From assembly GCF_016808095.1 (NCBI RefSeq), contig NC_068971.1, positions 24,230,501-24,294,500 on the forward strand: 64,000 bases of DNA. The letters are read 5' to 3'. The DNA comes from Vigna angularis (lineage: Eukaryota; Streptophyta; Magnoliopsida; Fabales; Fabaceae). The notes under the pieces were generated by a model. That model was not told where the DNA came from. It was given only the letters and a program-made list of their open reading frames with translations, and ran no database searches. Numbering within the stretch: the stretch's first letter is position 1; every line of letters starts with the position of its first letter. The translations under genes were made by a program, and so were the position numbers. Shown piece after piece: positions 35,618-46,594 of this stretch.

Positions 35618-36726
35618 ATGGCTTCATCTTCATCATCCAAACGTAGCAAGAAGGTTGCCCGAACCGCAAGAAACACAAGCCCAACTGGGTGGATAAGCGA
35701 CGATGCTGCTCATAACAGGTTTATGTGCTGAAGAAGAATCAAGACATTTGTTCCTCACAAGTCACTCGACCTACTTCTATTCTGGGGTCAAGGGTTTTTA
35801 TTTCCTGAGTGGCTTACTCATCAGGGACTTGTAGATTTTGTTCAAATGAAAAGTGATTGCTATCTTGAGTTGGTTGAAATGTTCTTCAACAATCTCAAAG
35901 TCATCAATGGTGATATTCATTCGCGGGTAAATGGCGTAGAGATCATAGACATTGATGACGTCTGGTTGCTTGTTACTGGTCTCAAAGCTGAAGGATGTAT
36001 GTCTCATGAGCAAGATTTTGAGTATAACAAATGAACTTCAAAGAAACGAATATATAAACAATTTCTTAGATATCCTGGAAGGTATGGAAAAGGTAAATTG
36101 TTTCTGCACAAAGGAATGGATAAGGAAGAAAATATGTGTGCATATGTTCTTGCTTGGATATTGTTACTAGGTAGATATTTGCGTGACGGAATGTCAACAG
36201 AAGATTTGTTTCTATTGAATGCATTACAAAGAAGGATACCAACAAACTGGGTTCCTATCCTTAAAAATCATATGATTAACACTGGAATTAAAGATGAGCA
36301 CAATCTACCATATGGAGTGTTCATCGGCAAACTCCTGAAACTAAATCAAGTAGTTCTCACTGGAGAAATTGAGTTGTGTGCAACAGGACAAATGAGATTG
36401 GGAAGGCAATACTGACATTTATTGGTCTGAAGAAAACTACTGATGACTGGATATTCAAAGATGTTCAAAACCCAGTTAGAAGTCTGAATAACATAGAAGA
36501 AAGTTCTACTTCCTTCACTCCCAAGTCAGAATTTGAAAGATACATTGTAGAAATATTCGAAAGAACTTTTAAAAAGATTTGGAAATTGGAAAACTCGTTA
36601 GTACAGATGGAAAACAAAGTGAATAAGCTCATTAAGAACTATGTAGATAGCTCTTCAACAGAAATATCAGATGATACTGATGATTCAAGTGAAGAGGAGT
36701 TTATGGATGAATCTAACTCAAGATAG
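35618..36726 (+). pseudogene. Additional ORF of SIRE-like element, copy B (decayed)
   Basis: The start MASSSSSKRSKKVARTARNT continues SPTGWISDDAAHNRFM to a TGA, then VPHKSLDLLLFWGQGFLFPE, WLTHQGLVDFVQMKSDCYLE, LVEMFFNNLKVINGD and VEIIDIDDVWLLVTGLKAEG. A second TGA falls near 36032, a one-base loss near 36372 shifts the frame, and the acidic tail STEISDDTDDSSEEEFMDES ends the ORF. The function is unknown; it is a plant-retroelement-specific extra protein replacing pol in this non-autonomous family. Confidence 0.65.
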
Positions 36727-37780
36727 GAGTTTTTAAAAGAGTGAATGCTTAAATATCTCTTTTATTTGATTTTTTAGTAGATATCTAAAGCCATTAGTAA
36801 TTTCTGGTTGTACCCATCTTTTCAATATCAATGAAATTATCTCTTTGTACTAAATCTATGAATGATGATTGATTGACTGAATTAGCTAAGTTTATTCAAT
36901 CTAATAAAAGTCACTTGTATAATTGCAAATTGAACATTTCAATGTTACATCATTACATTGCATATTCATACATGAACTGTGATAATGGTTATTTCACAAT
37001 TATACTGCATGAGGACTAATGCTCAACTTAGTTGAGATGAAAAGATTTTGTAGGAGTGCTGATTGATAACTGAGATGAAAGGGATATTTCAAATGTACTG
37101 CAGAACCGAATCGATTAAGGAAGATTCATAATCGATTAATTTTCGTCAACTGGTTTGAAGTTTCTAAACTCTTGAAACATTTACTTTAAACCTTGACTTT
37201 TGATTTCATGTGTGTTTACTCATCATAAATCTCTTTATTTGAAATCCATTGTGAATCCGTATGAGTTTATGAATGATAACACTAGGTTGGTTTGATTCTA
37301 GTTGTATATGAAATGTTGTTATATTTGTGATAAATGTCCGATACACTGCTTGAAAATGTTTGAGTGATACATAGTCTGTTATATCTATATCCCGCACTCT
37401 GATACTGAAATATAATATGCATATTGATATTGGGAGTTTTGTATCCTATTACATAATTGATCACATGTTAAAAAGGGGAAGAAATTTAAATCATGTGAAT
37501 ATTGCTGACAGGGAAAGCATCATATTTTTCTGATAACATTTGTTGATGCATCTCTCTGTGAATCAATATCTATGTGTTTCAATCACATTATGCTATAAAT
37601 CCTTTTTTGCTAATGCCTAAAGGGGGAGAAATAATTGAACATTGGATGAGATAGTTGAATGTGTATGACATATATGTGTCTATATGTGTTTGAAACTGTG
37701 TGAAACAATTCTTGATTGTGTACTGTACATCATGGTTGTTTTATTAATCATGGTTGTGCATCATCAAAAAATGGGGAGAT

Positions 37781-39070
37781 TGTTGATAGGGGGAGCAATG
37801 TGATAACCAAACTCAATCCGTGTTATGTTGTTTTTGATGATGACAACACATTAATAGCAACAATACATGAATGTTGTCATGTCACAACAGAAAAGTGTTT
37901 TTGTGTTGTGTTATACATATGTGGGATATGTACATGCTTACTGTGTTATATGCACACACTATGATAAATGAAAATATTGGACATACTGTGTTGGTTATGC
38001 ATACTGTTGTGATTATGATGTGATTATATCTGTGTATGCACACTATATGTTTTTGTGTAATGAAAACCACAAGCACAAAAGCATATTTGCATGACATAAT
38101 CGATTACAATGTTGTTGTAATCAATTAAGGTCATCAGACATCTTATGTTTTGAACTATGGCAAAATAACTAGTTTGAATCGATTACATTAGTTGTTAAAT
38201 TGATTAAAACTCGTGTGTTTGCATATATATTTTTTAAATGTGCTGTGATGAGTTTTTGAGAATAAAAGTTTTCAAATGTGTTTAAGTGTTAAGTTTAATC
38301 TATTACATATGTTGTGTATTCAATTAAGTATGTTGTATTTTTAAAAACTGATTTCATACTAGTCATAACTGTTTTAACAGTCATATTTTTGAATATGTTT
38401 GACTAGCATTAAATGCAAATCGATTACATTAATTGAGTATACAATTAAGAGCTAAGATAGTTCTAATATTGTTACATCTATTTTATGTAACCGATTACAT
38501 TACTAACGTAATCGATTACTTTGCGTTTGATATGACAGTAACTGTAAATTGATGCATTGTTTGTAAATTTAAGACTTTTGATCATTCTAACAATTTCATA
38601 TCTTAAGAATTTTAAGAATCTTGAGGCATTCTTGAGAAGCATTTTCGTGGACTACATTGGCTGATCACATTAAGACGACTGAAGGTGTATCTAGGTTGAT
38701 TAGAAGAAAATTTTGCAATCTTTGATTTTGCAAAGAAGAGTGAGGAGCTCTTGACTTTGAGAGGGGATTCTCAAAGGGTTTATGCAACAAGGACAAGTGG
38801 TTCTGTGTGTGCAGGTGTATTATGTTTCTATATTTGATTGAGAGTTTCGAAGGTGTTTGCATTTGAGAGAGCTCAATAAAACCTTTGCTGTAATACTCTG
38901 ATCATTATAGTGAAATACTCTCCAATCTAAGGTTGATTGAGAGAGTGACTGGATGTAGGTATTGAGGCCGAACCAGGATAAAAATCTTGAGTTTGATTTT
39001 CTTTCCTTATCTCTTTACACCCCCCCACCCTCTCTTAGTGGTTGAGAAACAAGCCTCCTTATTTCTAACA
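37781..39070 (+). repeat. 3' LTR of copy B
   Basis: Starts TGTTGATAGGGGGAGCAATG after the purine tract CAAAAAATGGGGAGAT and ends TTATTTCTAACA. Relative to the 5' LTR of copy A it has lost about 130-180 bases near its 3' end (after CTCTTTACA). Confidence 0.82.
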
Positions 39071-39423
39071 AGATTTTCTTTTCATTATTTGAGTGTCTAT
39101 TCTCCTAATCTTTTTTTCAAAGATCTTCAATAGGCTTCATGGGGAAATATTCGTTAAATAGTGATTATTTTTTATCTTTGGATCTTCATAGCCTTTTCGT
39201 AGGTACTAGCCATAGGTTGAAGTCAACTTGTCATAGTAGGCATGTATTTTCAGTACTTTATTGAAAGTAGGTTGCACGAACTTTTTAGCGTGATTTTTAA
39301 TGGTGTGAACATTCCGTGAATGTCTTCTTTGTCTCTAAAACCCTTTTGACTTGTATATGATATAGTAGGTGAATACTTGACATAGAAAACTACAAAGAGT
39401 ATAGCAGATATGCATGCAGATAG

Positions 39424-39960
39424 ATGCGACAAACCATTGACAAGGTGAAGTTATTACATGATCGTATGTGGGACACTCAGAGTCGGCAAAAATCCTATGC
39501 AGATAAAAGAAGAACACCGTTAGAGTTTGAAGAAGGAGATCATGTGTTTCTACGAGTAACCTTAACCACAGGGATTGGAAGAGTTATCAAGACTAAGAAA
39601 TTGACACCAAAGTTTCTCGAACCTTATGAGATTCTTAAAAGGATAGGGCCGGTGGCATATGAGTTGGCTTTGTCTCCTAAGTTGGAAAATCTACATAATG
39701 TGTTTCATGTGTCATAATTGAGGAAATATGTTCAAGATCCGGTTCATGTATTGAAAATGAATGATATTCAAATTAGAGAGGATTTGACTTTGAATGCAAG
39801 CCACAAGCGAGTGTTAGATGTGCAAACCAAGAAACTGAGAGGGAAGGACGTGCGTATAATGAAGGTACTTTAGAATTAAAAACTCAAGAAATGAAGCGAG
39901 AGTTAAAAGAGTACATGAGAAAAAAATTTCAAAAATAAGACAATTTTCGAGTACAAAACT
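39424..39960 (+). pseudogene. Ty3/gypsy integrase C-terminal fragment
   Basis: Reads MRQTIDKVKLLHDRMWDTQS, then RQKSYADKRRTPLEFEEGDH, VFLRVTLTTGIGR, LTPKFLEPYEILKRIGPVAY and NLHNVFHVS, then a stop, then LRKYVQDPVHVL and further decayed codons. This is the GPY/F-type end of chromovirus-like integrase. Only the last part of pol remains, and 39071-39423 before it is unrecognised. Confidence 0.85.
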
Positions 39961-39978
39961 TTTTGGAGTTTAAGAGAA

Positions 39979-40460
39979 TGTAAGACCCGCGAAAATCAAA
40001 CCAGATATTTTTTGGGCCTTTCAAAATTATTGTAATAAATATTAATTATTTATTTGCATGACTTTTGGGTGGAAGTGTTATTGTGGTGCATAAAATTTAA
40101 TTTTTGCTGGGTTATATATGTTGTTATATTTGATGCAGAATATATGTATTAAATATTAGGTTTTGCGGTTATATATCAACAAATTGAACTTGGCTTTGTG
40201 TTGGTTGTGCATTTTGTAAGGTATATGGGGGCTTTGTAAAAACATGTTTCTTTGTTTTTTATTTTGCATGCATGGTGATTTCGGAAAGAACGACGAAAGA
40301 TGTTGGGAAGAAGAGATAAGTCATCCAAGTAACGAGAGCTAGCCTTCTATGATTATGATTAGGTATCATGTACATTCCTTTGAGTATATTGTTCTAGTAT
40401 AAACTGGTTCGGTAGTGAATCATGGGTTAGGTTCTATGAGGAATCCTATACGGTTTATTT
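39979..40460 (+). mobile_element. 3' LTR remnant of the gypsy fragment
   Basis: TGTAAGACCCGCGAAAATC follows the integrase fragment directly and has the form of a chromovirus LTR start. The right border is not clear; 40460 is an estimate. Confidence 0.5.
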
Positions 40461-41227
40461 TATCGCTATTTCGTTTAGATGTTTTGTTAAAAACTTCAAA
40501 ACTAGATTTGGTAGACGATTCTATTTTAACACATTACATTTAGACGATCATAAGAAAATAATACATATACGTAAGCATGTGTTTTCACTAAAATAAATTA
40601 ACTTTTATCATAATTATTAAAAATATAAAGTAAATATTTTTTTTAAATTTGATTTATTATAGATAATTCTTTCATTATGAATACTTAATTAAACTGAAAA
40701 AGTAATCATAAAATTTAAGGATAAAATAAAAAAAAGTTTATCAAAATATTAATATTCTAGATTTTCATGATTGTTTATAAATCTAGGCTAAAAACAACTG
40801 TATTATCCTAAATAACCATCTAAAAAACTAAAAAGGTATGGATAGAAATTGCACGGACTGCGCGAGTCAACCTCCATGCCTAGTATGCGCAAAAGATAGT
40901 TGCATGCCTTTAGATTTTTTGATAGTCACGTGAATTCAATACCCAAAGGATTAAAACTCTAAGAAAATATATACACAGGAACTTATAGACATTGACTGAT
41001 GAATATTGAGCATAATGCATTAACATAAAATATTGATTTATGTATCGTACCTTACCCAAAGTAAGGTAAGGTCTCCTTCCGAGACCATTGTCCGAGTTAA
41101 TTATTAGGTCAATTATTTTTGCCGATTACATAGTCTAGAGTGAAAGATTATTCCTAAGATCGAACAGTTTTTTATAGGCCAACACCAGGCCAACTATTTC
41201 GATCGATCAGGCTGATCATTCGTATTG
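40461..41227. other. AT-rich DNA then LTR-like unassigned repeat
   Basis: No gene. The stretch 41050-41227 has the composition of an LTR (CCGAGACC, GATCGATCAGG words) and continues at 41617-41814, so the TRIM at 41228 interrupts it. Confidence 0.45.
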
Positions 41228-41616
41228 TATTAGAAAGTGAGTTTATGCCTAATTCATCTCCACAAAACCGACTTGTAAGGTGAGGTTTGCACCTCACTTA
41301 TATATTATCATTTGGCTTTTTATCTCTAGTCGATGTGGGACTTCCAACACACCCCCTTCACGCCGAGGTATAGACATCTCGTGCGTGATAGTAGAAATTG
41401 GGTGGTCCGATAGCGGCCCGATTGCGGGTGGAAGAGAAGAATAGAATGCCCACTTAGAACTCGCTAGGATAGGCTCTAACCATGGCTCTGATACCATATT
41501 AGAAAGTGAGTTTATGCCTAACTCATCCCCACAAAACCGGCTTGTAAGGTGAGGTTTGCACCTCACTTATATATTATCATTTGGCCTTATCTTTAGTCGA
41601 TGTGGGACTTCCAACA
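41228..41616 (-). mobile_element. TRIM retrotransposon 1 (LTR-internal-LTR)
   Basis: Terminal-repeat retrotransposon in miniature on the minus strand. LTRs lie at 41497-41616 and 41228-41349 (about 120 bp, TGTTGGAAGTCCCACATCGA...TTTCTAATA). The internal part is only about 147 bp. Next to the first LTR is the primer-binding site TGGTATCAGAGCC (initiator tRNA-Met type, plus strand 41484-41496). Next to the second is a purine tract (GAAGGGGGTG). No coding capacity; the minus-strand frame across it is incidental. No clear target duplication. Confidence 0.85.
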
Positions 41617-41619
41617 AAT

Positions 41620-41646
41620 GTACTCCGACGTTCAAGTTAGTAATGT
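41620..41646. repeat. 27-bp inverted repeat, left copy
   Basis: The word beginning GTACTCCGACGTTCAAGTTA is found as its reverse complement at 42468-42494 with one mismatch. Confidence 0.9.
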
Positions 41647-41814
41647 AACCGAGCGGTAAGTAATGCATGTATATAGTGCATCCTATGCAACCTGTATAGA
41701 AATCATACTCTAATGGTGGCCCAATCACGCCTTAATCTCCATTAGGGGCTTTAATGAGTTATTATCGTTTGTAATCTAATCATGCGGTCTGTTCGGTCGG
41801 ATGATCGGTCAATA

Positions 41815-42467
41815 TATTAGAAAGTGAGTTTATGCCTAACTCATCCCCACAAAACCGGCTTGTAGGGTGAGGTTTGCACCTCATTTATATATTATAATTT
41901 GGCCTTATCTCTAGTCGATGTGGGACTTCCAACACACCCCCTTCACGCCGAGGTATAGACATCTCGTGCGTGATAGTAGAAATTGGGTGGTCCGATAGCG
42001 GCCCGATTGCGGGTGGAAGAGAAGAATAGAATGCCCACTTAGAACTCTCTAGGATAGGCTCTAACCATGGCTTTGATACCATATTAGAAAGTGAGTTTAT
42101 GCCTAACTCATCCCCACAAAACCGGCTTGTAAGGTGAGGTTTGCACCTCATTTATATATTATAATTTGGCCTTATCTCTAGTCGATGTGGGACTTCCAAC
42201 ACACCCCCTTCACGCCGAGGTATAGACATCTCGTGCGTGATAGTAGAAATTGGGTGGTCCGATAGCGGCCCGATTGCGGGTGGAAGAGAAGAATAGAATG
42301 CCCACTTAGAACTCGCTAGGATAGGCTCTAACCATGGCTCTGATACCATATTAGAAAGTGAGTTTATGCCTAACTCATCCCCACAAAACCGGCTTGTAGG
42401 GTGAGGTTTGCATCCACTTATAAACTAAGAATTGACCTTATCTCTAGTCGATGTGGGACTTCCAACA
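41815..42467 (-). mobile_element. TRIM array 2 (LTR-internal-LTR-internal-LTR)
   Basis: Three LTRs (41815-41934, 42082-42201, 42349-42467) alternate with two nearly identical internal segments, each with the TGGTATCAGAGCC/TGGTATCAAAGCC primer site and purine tract. This is the product expected from unequal recombination between LTRs or from tandem insertion. Internal and LTR sequences are close to those of TRIM 1. Confidence 0.87.
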
Positions 42468-42494
42468 ACATTACTAACTTGAACGTCGGAGTGC
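42468..42494. repeat. 27-bp inverted repeat, right copy
   Basis: Starts directly at the end of the last TRIM LTR. It is the reverse complement of 41620-41646. Confidence 0.9.
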
Positions 42495-44527
42495 CTTTGA
42501 CATGTACCCGCCCAGCTCGGAGGAGGAGGGAGAACGAACAACTTGGAACATGAGGAAGATCAAGGTGGTCGTTCGGTCTTCAATGAATCCGTCTACCCCT
42601 CAACGTGTCCGTTCAGTTATCAAGAACTGTTCGGTCTCGAAACCATCTTGGAATGTTTTAAGGGGTCTTCAACGTTCGTCATGGTAGCCCGCTTGGAGCA
42701 AAGCCCGCCCGGTCTTCATCCTGAAGCGTGTTGAACAGAGTTCATCCGTCCGGTCTCTAACATCCACCGAATCTTCAATACAGTTAGAAATATTTTAGTA
42801 GGGTCACACCAAATCCCGATCGGAACAATTTATAAAACCTAGTTATGGGTTTCTAAGTGAATCATGTGGCAATTGGAAAATAAGACCCACATTCTTTCTC
42901 TGGTTAGCCATGGAAGAAGGTTTTAAGATGACAACGTCGTATTATTTTAATGAACTCAAGAGTCCACTTGGTTTTAGAAACTTGAAGAACTTGAGGAAAA
43001 AAAGCAGGATTTTGGGAAAGAAAAAAATAAGGGTGGAAGAAAGGAAAGAGAATGGATGAAAACAAATAAATAATTGGTTGTGGAGAAAAGAAAAGGTAGT
43101 TACATTGCATACTATCTATATCTATACTAAAAATATCTATAATTTTTTTTCTATACTTTCAATTTTATCTTTAAATAAATTTTTAAATTAAAATAATTAT
43201 TGTATCAATATTATTTAGATGGTTATTTATTTAAATTTACCCGTTTATTTGATTTGATATTTTTTAAATTAAATTTTTAATTAAAAATTATTTATAAAAA
43301 TAAATAGAAACTACTTATAATAAAATTAAAAAAATATTTATATTTAACTTTATTATTAAAATAATAAAAATAACAATTGTATTATTTTTAATTATTCATA
43401 AAAAAATTATGAACACATAACGCATGTGTTTGACTAATACATATTATACGTAAAGGGATTTTTTATTTTGGTGTAATATTTAATTTTTTAATTTTATCCT
43501 TTAAATAACTACTTTTTAAAATTAAAATAGTTACTCTATTAGTTTTATCCTTTAAGTGTTTAATTTTTAAAGTTGTTACTTTTTATTTGACTGTTTTTAA
43601 ATTAAAATAATTATTTATAATAAAATTATAGAAATCAATTATATTTTCTTTTATAATTATAATAATAATAACTTCTTTTGGTTATTATAAGAAAAATGAA
43701 AAAGATAATATGTTTTCACTAGGTGTAAATAAAAGTTTTATTTAACTATAGACATTATTTATTATTATTGTTTTGAAACTTATTACAACGTTTTACTTAA
43801 CATATTTTCTATTTTATATTTTCCTTTTAATAGATTAGAGTTTTTAGATATATTAAATATAAAATAAAGTTAAATAATTTAATTTTTTATTCATATATTT
43901 TATTATTTTTGTAGTTGTTTTTCTTAAATTATTTAGTTATTTATTTCATTATCCTGACGAAATTAAGTATCTATATATGTCACGTGTAATCGAATTTCAT
44001 ATAATATTTTTTTATCATGATAATACAAAATAGTCATCTAAGTCTATTATTTTTGTAAAATATGTAAAATTATTAGTATAATATTTTCCAAATTGTCGAG
44101 GAATATTAAAATAAAATAGAAAATAAAAATGATTTTTGTAATTTTATAAAATTTGAAGTGTTGTCGTGAAAATAATAAACATTTTAGTTGAGTTAAAAAT
44201 AAACATTTTGTAAGATTCCAAAAGTTAATTTATCTAATTAGTTTTAAAACTTCATAAGAAGTATCTAACTTATAAGAGAATTAAAACTTGAATAACCTAA
44301 TGTGATATCTGTTAAACTTGGCCCGTGTCAACTAACCTAACGCTTTTCAAATAATAATTTAACTGAATTGAGTAGATTTTATTTTTTATTCAAATACTTT
44401 AAACTTTTTATTTAGACATATAACAATTAAAGAAATAAAAAAAGCAAAACGTATCTAACAACTCCTAAATAAACGCATATTGTTTAACCCACATAACAAC
44501 CATAACATCTAATAGCAATACCTATCG
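42495..44527. other. LTR-like unassigned sequence, then AT-rich DNA
   Basis: 42495-42900 contains repeated TTCGGTC/CGTTCGGTC words like other gypsy LTRs here. 43110-44500 is very AT-rich. No gene is supportable. Confidence 0.5.
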
Positions 44528-46080
44528 TCAGATGAACACGAATGAACTCGCACTGTCTGATCCGTCTGATGAACACGCACTGTCTGATTCGTCTGATGAA
44601 GATGAACTGGCGATTTCTTCTGCTGAAGGCACACCGTCTAATAAACATGCATCGTGTGATGGAGACGCATCATCGTGTGATGGAGACGCATCATCGTGTG
44701 ATGAACATCCAATAAATTCAGATAACAAGTGAGCGAGACCAGTTGTGAGAGCAGATGTCGACGTCATCGATGCTTTCAGTATATTAAGACACTGCATCAA
44801 AACAACTATGCAATGAGAAACCATGATAAAAGTGGAAGAAATGTTCAAAACACAATAAAAAAATAAAATAAAACTACATATAGAATTACCTCCACGAGCC
44901 CAATGCTGACAACCTTTTCCTTCAGATCAAGGGAACAAGTATCGAAACCAGAGATTAAATTTGAATCTGAAGTGGGAGATGATTGTGTTACGACCAAATC
45001 ATCGGTAACAACAAACATCCTCTCATTACCTTCATTAGTTGTCGATGATTCAAAACGAATCAGGGGCATCAAAAGGAGCAAGTAAGGATCAACAAGCCTG
45101 TTTTTTGTTAATCTTGACATGAAATATAACTCATCATTCATATCAACAATGCTTTTGTATAATCCATCGATGCTGCCCACACAGCTATTTCCTCCCAACT
45201 TACGCACAATTCCTCCCAAAGGAAAGGTCAGAAAACTAAAAAGCATGTCTGCGATTTCTTTGGGCCCAAGACCATACAAAACTTTGCCATCCGATTTTCT
45301 TATAAATAGCTTCAATGGGAATGTGATCTCGCTATTATTCTCAACACTACCTGAGAAAAACGTTGGCCTCTGAATGAGTGTTTTGTTTTCTAAAAGCAGA
45401 TCTGTCAAACATGATTTGGAAAGGAGAGAACACTTCAACAAATCCAGTACCTATACAAAATATTGATATCAAATATGAGAAGAAAAATAGAATTGATAAG
45501 AACAAGGAGTGTTTTAGGGAAATTAGATGTAAAAAAAAAAAACCTTTTTCTTGGTGACATCCACTGTAATTTCCTTCAATGAAAACGGACCTTTGATTCC
45601 CAAATCGCGTAGTATAGCCAATCTTGGATAGTCCACAGGTTTTGGCATTAGAATGAGATCATCAGTGATGACAAAAATGGCAACATCGTGGACAAATCCA
45701 TTCTGTGAAGATTCCGAGAAAGAGCCAGGAGAGACAAATGTTTGTCTGGGGGGAGTGTCATCAATGTTAACCTTAAGAGTATTGCAAAAATCTGCGGCCG
45801 TGTTCCTGGGACGCAATAGCATTTCCTTATTATATCCCTGTCTCCACAGATTCCTGTCGTCAAGAGCTGCCACACTATGATAGAGTGAATTGAGAGAACC
45901 TATTGTTACTGGACCCTTGTTGGACTCGTATTCCACAAGTCTGATGATGGTTCCTAAAGGTAGGGTTAAGAAGCTACATAAGATATCTACCAAGTCTTTC
46001 TTAGCTTCGGCAAATAACACTTTGTTGGTGTCTTTGTTCACTACAAGTTTCAATAACACTTGCGCTTCAGTAGTAGCCAT
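44528..46080 (-). CDS. DUF674 family protein, three exons
   Basis: Exons 46080-45544, 45450-44890 and 44791-44528 (537, 561 and 264 nt), all phase 0, with donors AAAAAG|GTTTTT and GAG|GTAATT and acceptors TTGTATAG|GTA and GATGCAG|TGT. The product is 453 residues. Two DUF674 repeats are visible: MATTEAQVLLKLVVNKDTNK with DILCSFLTLPLGTIIRL (residues 1-179), and FPLKLFIRKSDGKVLYGLGP with FSFLTFPLGGIVRKL (residues 180-366), each ending in FVITDDL/FVVTDDL. The third exon gives ILKASMTSTSALTTGLAHLL, the usual DUF674 ending, followed by a Ser/Asp/His tail of about 60 residues made of short repeats, which is unusual. There is no signal peptide. The biochemical function of DUF674 is unknown. No disabling mutation is seen, and a truncated duplicate of its 5' end lies at about 48.1 kb. 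Confidence 0.88.
44531..44710 (-). repeat. Short tandem repeats in DUF674 C-terminal coding sequence
   Basis: Two kinds of unit: 'CGTGTGATGGAGACGCATCAT' type (about 21 bp, three copies, 44651-44705), encoding SHDDASP repeats, and 'GTCTGATGAACACG' type (44529-44600), encoding Ser/Asp-rich repeats. Length variation among alleles is likely. Confidence 0.75.
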
Positions 46081-46187
46081 GGTAGAACACGTGAACCACA
46101 ACGAAGAAAAGCAGATTCGTAACCTAGATACTATAAACTCCAACTACAGCATTTATGTTCAGTCTACTATCCCCAAACCATTTCAGT

Positions 46188-46195
46188 TATTTATA
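46188..46195 (-). promoter_or_regulatory. Probable TATA box of the DUF674 gene
   Basis: TATAAATA on the minus strand, 108 bases before the start codon. It is conserved in the duplicated promoter copy near 48221. Confidence 0.6.
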
Positions 46196-46594
46196 GCCGT
46201 GGTGTTAATGAAAATATCTTCATTATTTATCGCCAAACTATAAAATTTTGTATTTAAAAACAAAACAGAATAAAAAGTAAGAGAGATAGTAAAAAATTTA
46301 TGTGCTTTAAAGTATTATTTTTCATCATCTAATTCTTTATATACATATATATGAATTAATCATGTGCAACTATATTATATAGAAGTCCTTGTTAATAATA
46401 AACATAAGCCAAACTTAAACTCCTTTTGTAAACAAACATAAAAATTGTTTTTTTTTTACAAATCGATTTTTTCTCATGTTTCTCTTTATTATATTTTTTA
46501 AGATAATATTAAATATTAATAATTTTTTTATTAAAGTTACAACTTTCGACGTTGGTAATTATTTCATCTCACTCCTTTTTATCAACTAAATTAA

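Larger units (their letters stand above)
32801..39070 (+). mobile_element. Non-autonomous copia (SIRE-like) element, copy B
   Basis: Plus-strand counterpart of copy A: 5' LTR remnant (32801-33305), gag (33387-35029), extra ORF (35618-36726), polypurine tract (37766-37780) and 3' LTR 37781-39070 (TGTTGATAGG...TTTCTAACA). The flank after the 3' LTR is AGATT, the same pentamer that precedes the 5' LTR of copy A. The 5' LTR has the GACGTGGACGTC segment and the 3' LTR lacks it, exactly as in copy A. Confidence 0.85.

Noticed and set aside
41294..42349. Three near-identical minus-strand ORFs of 65-90 codons (MRCKPHLTSRF..., MVSEPWLEPI...)
   Set aside because: They run across TRIM LTR and internal sequence, including primer site and purine tract; TRIMs have no coding capacity.
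45648..46243. ORFs of 75-117 codons antisense to and shifted from the DUF674 gene
   Set aside because: Shadows of the real coding exon.
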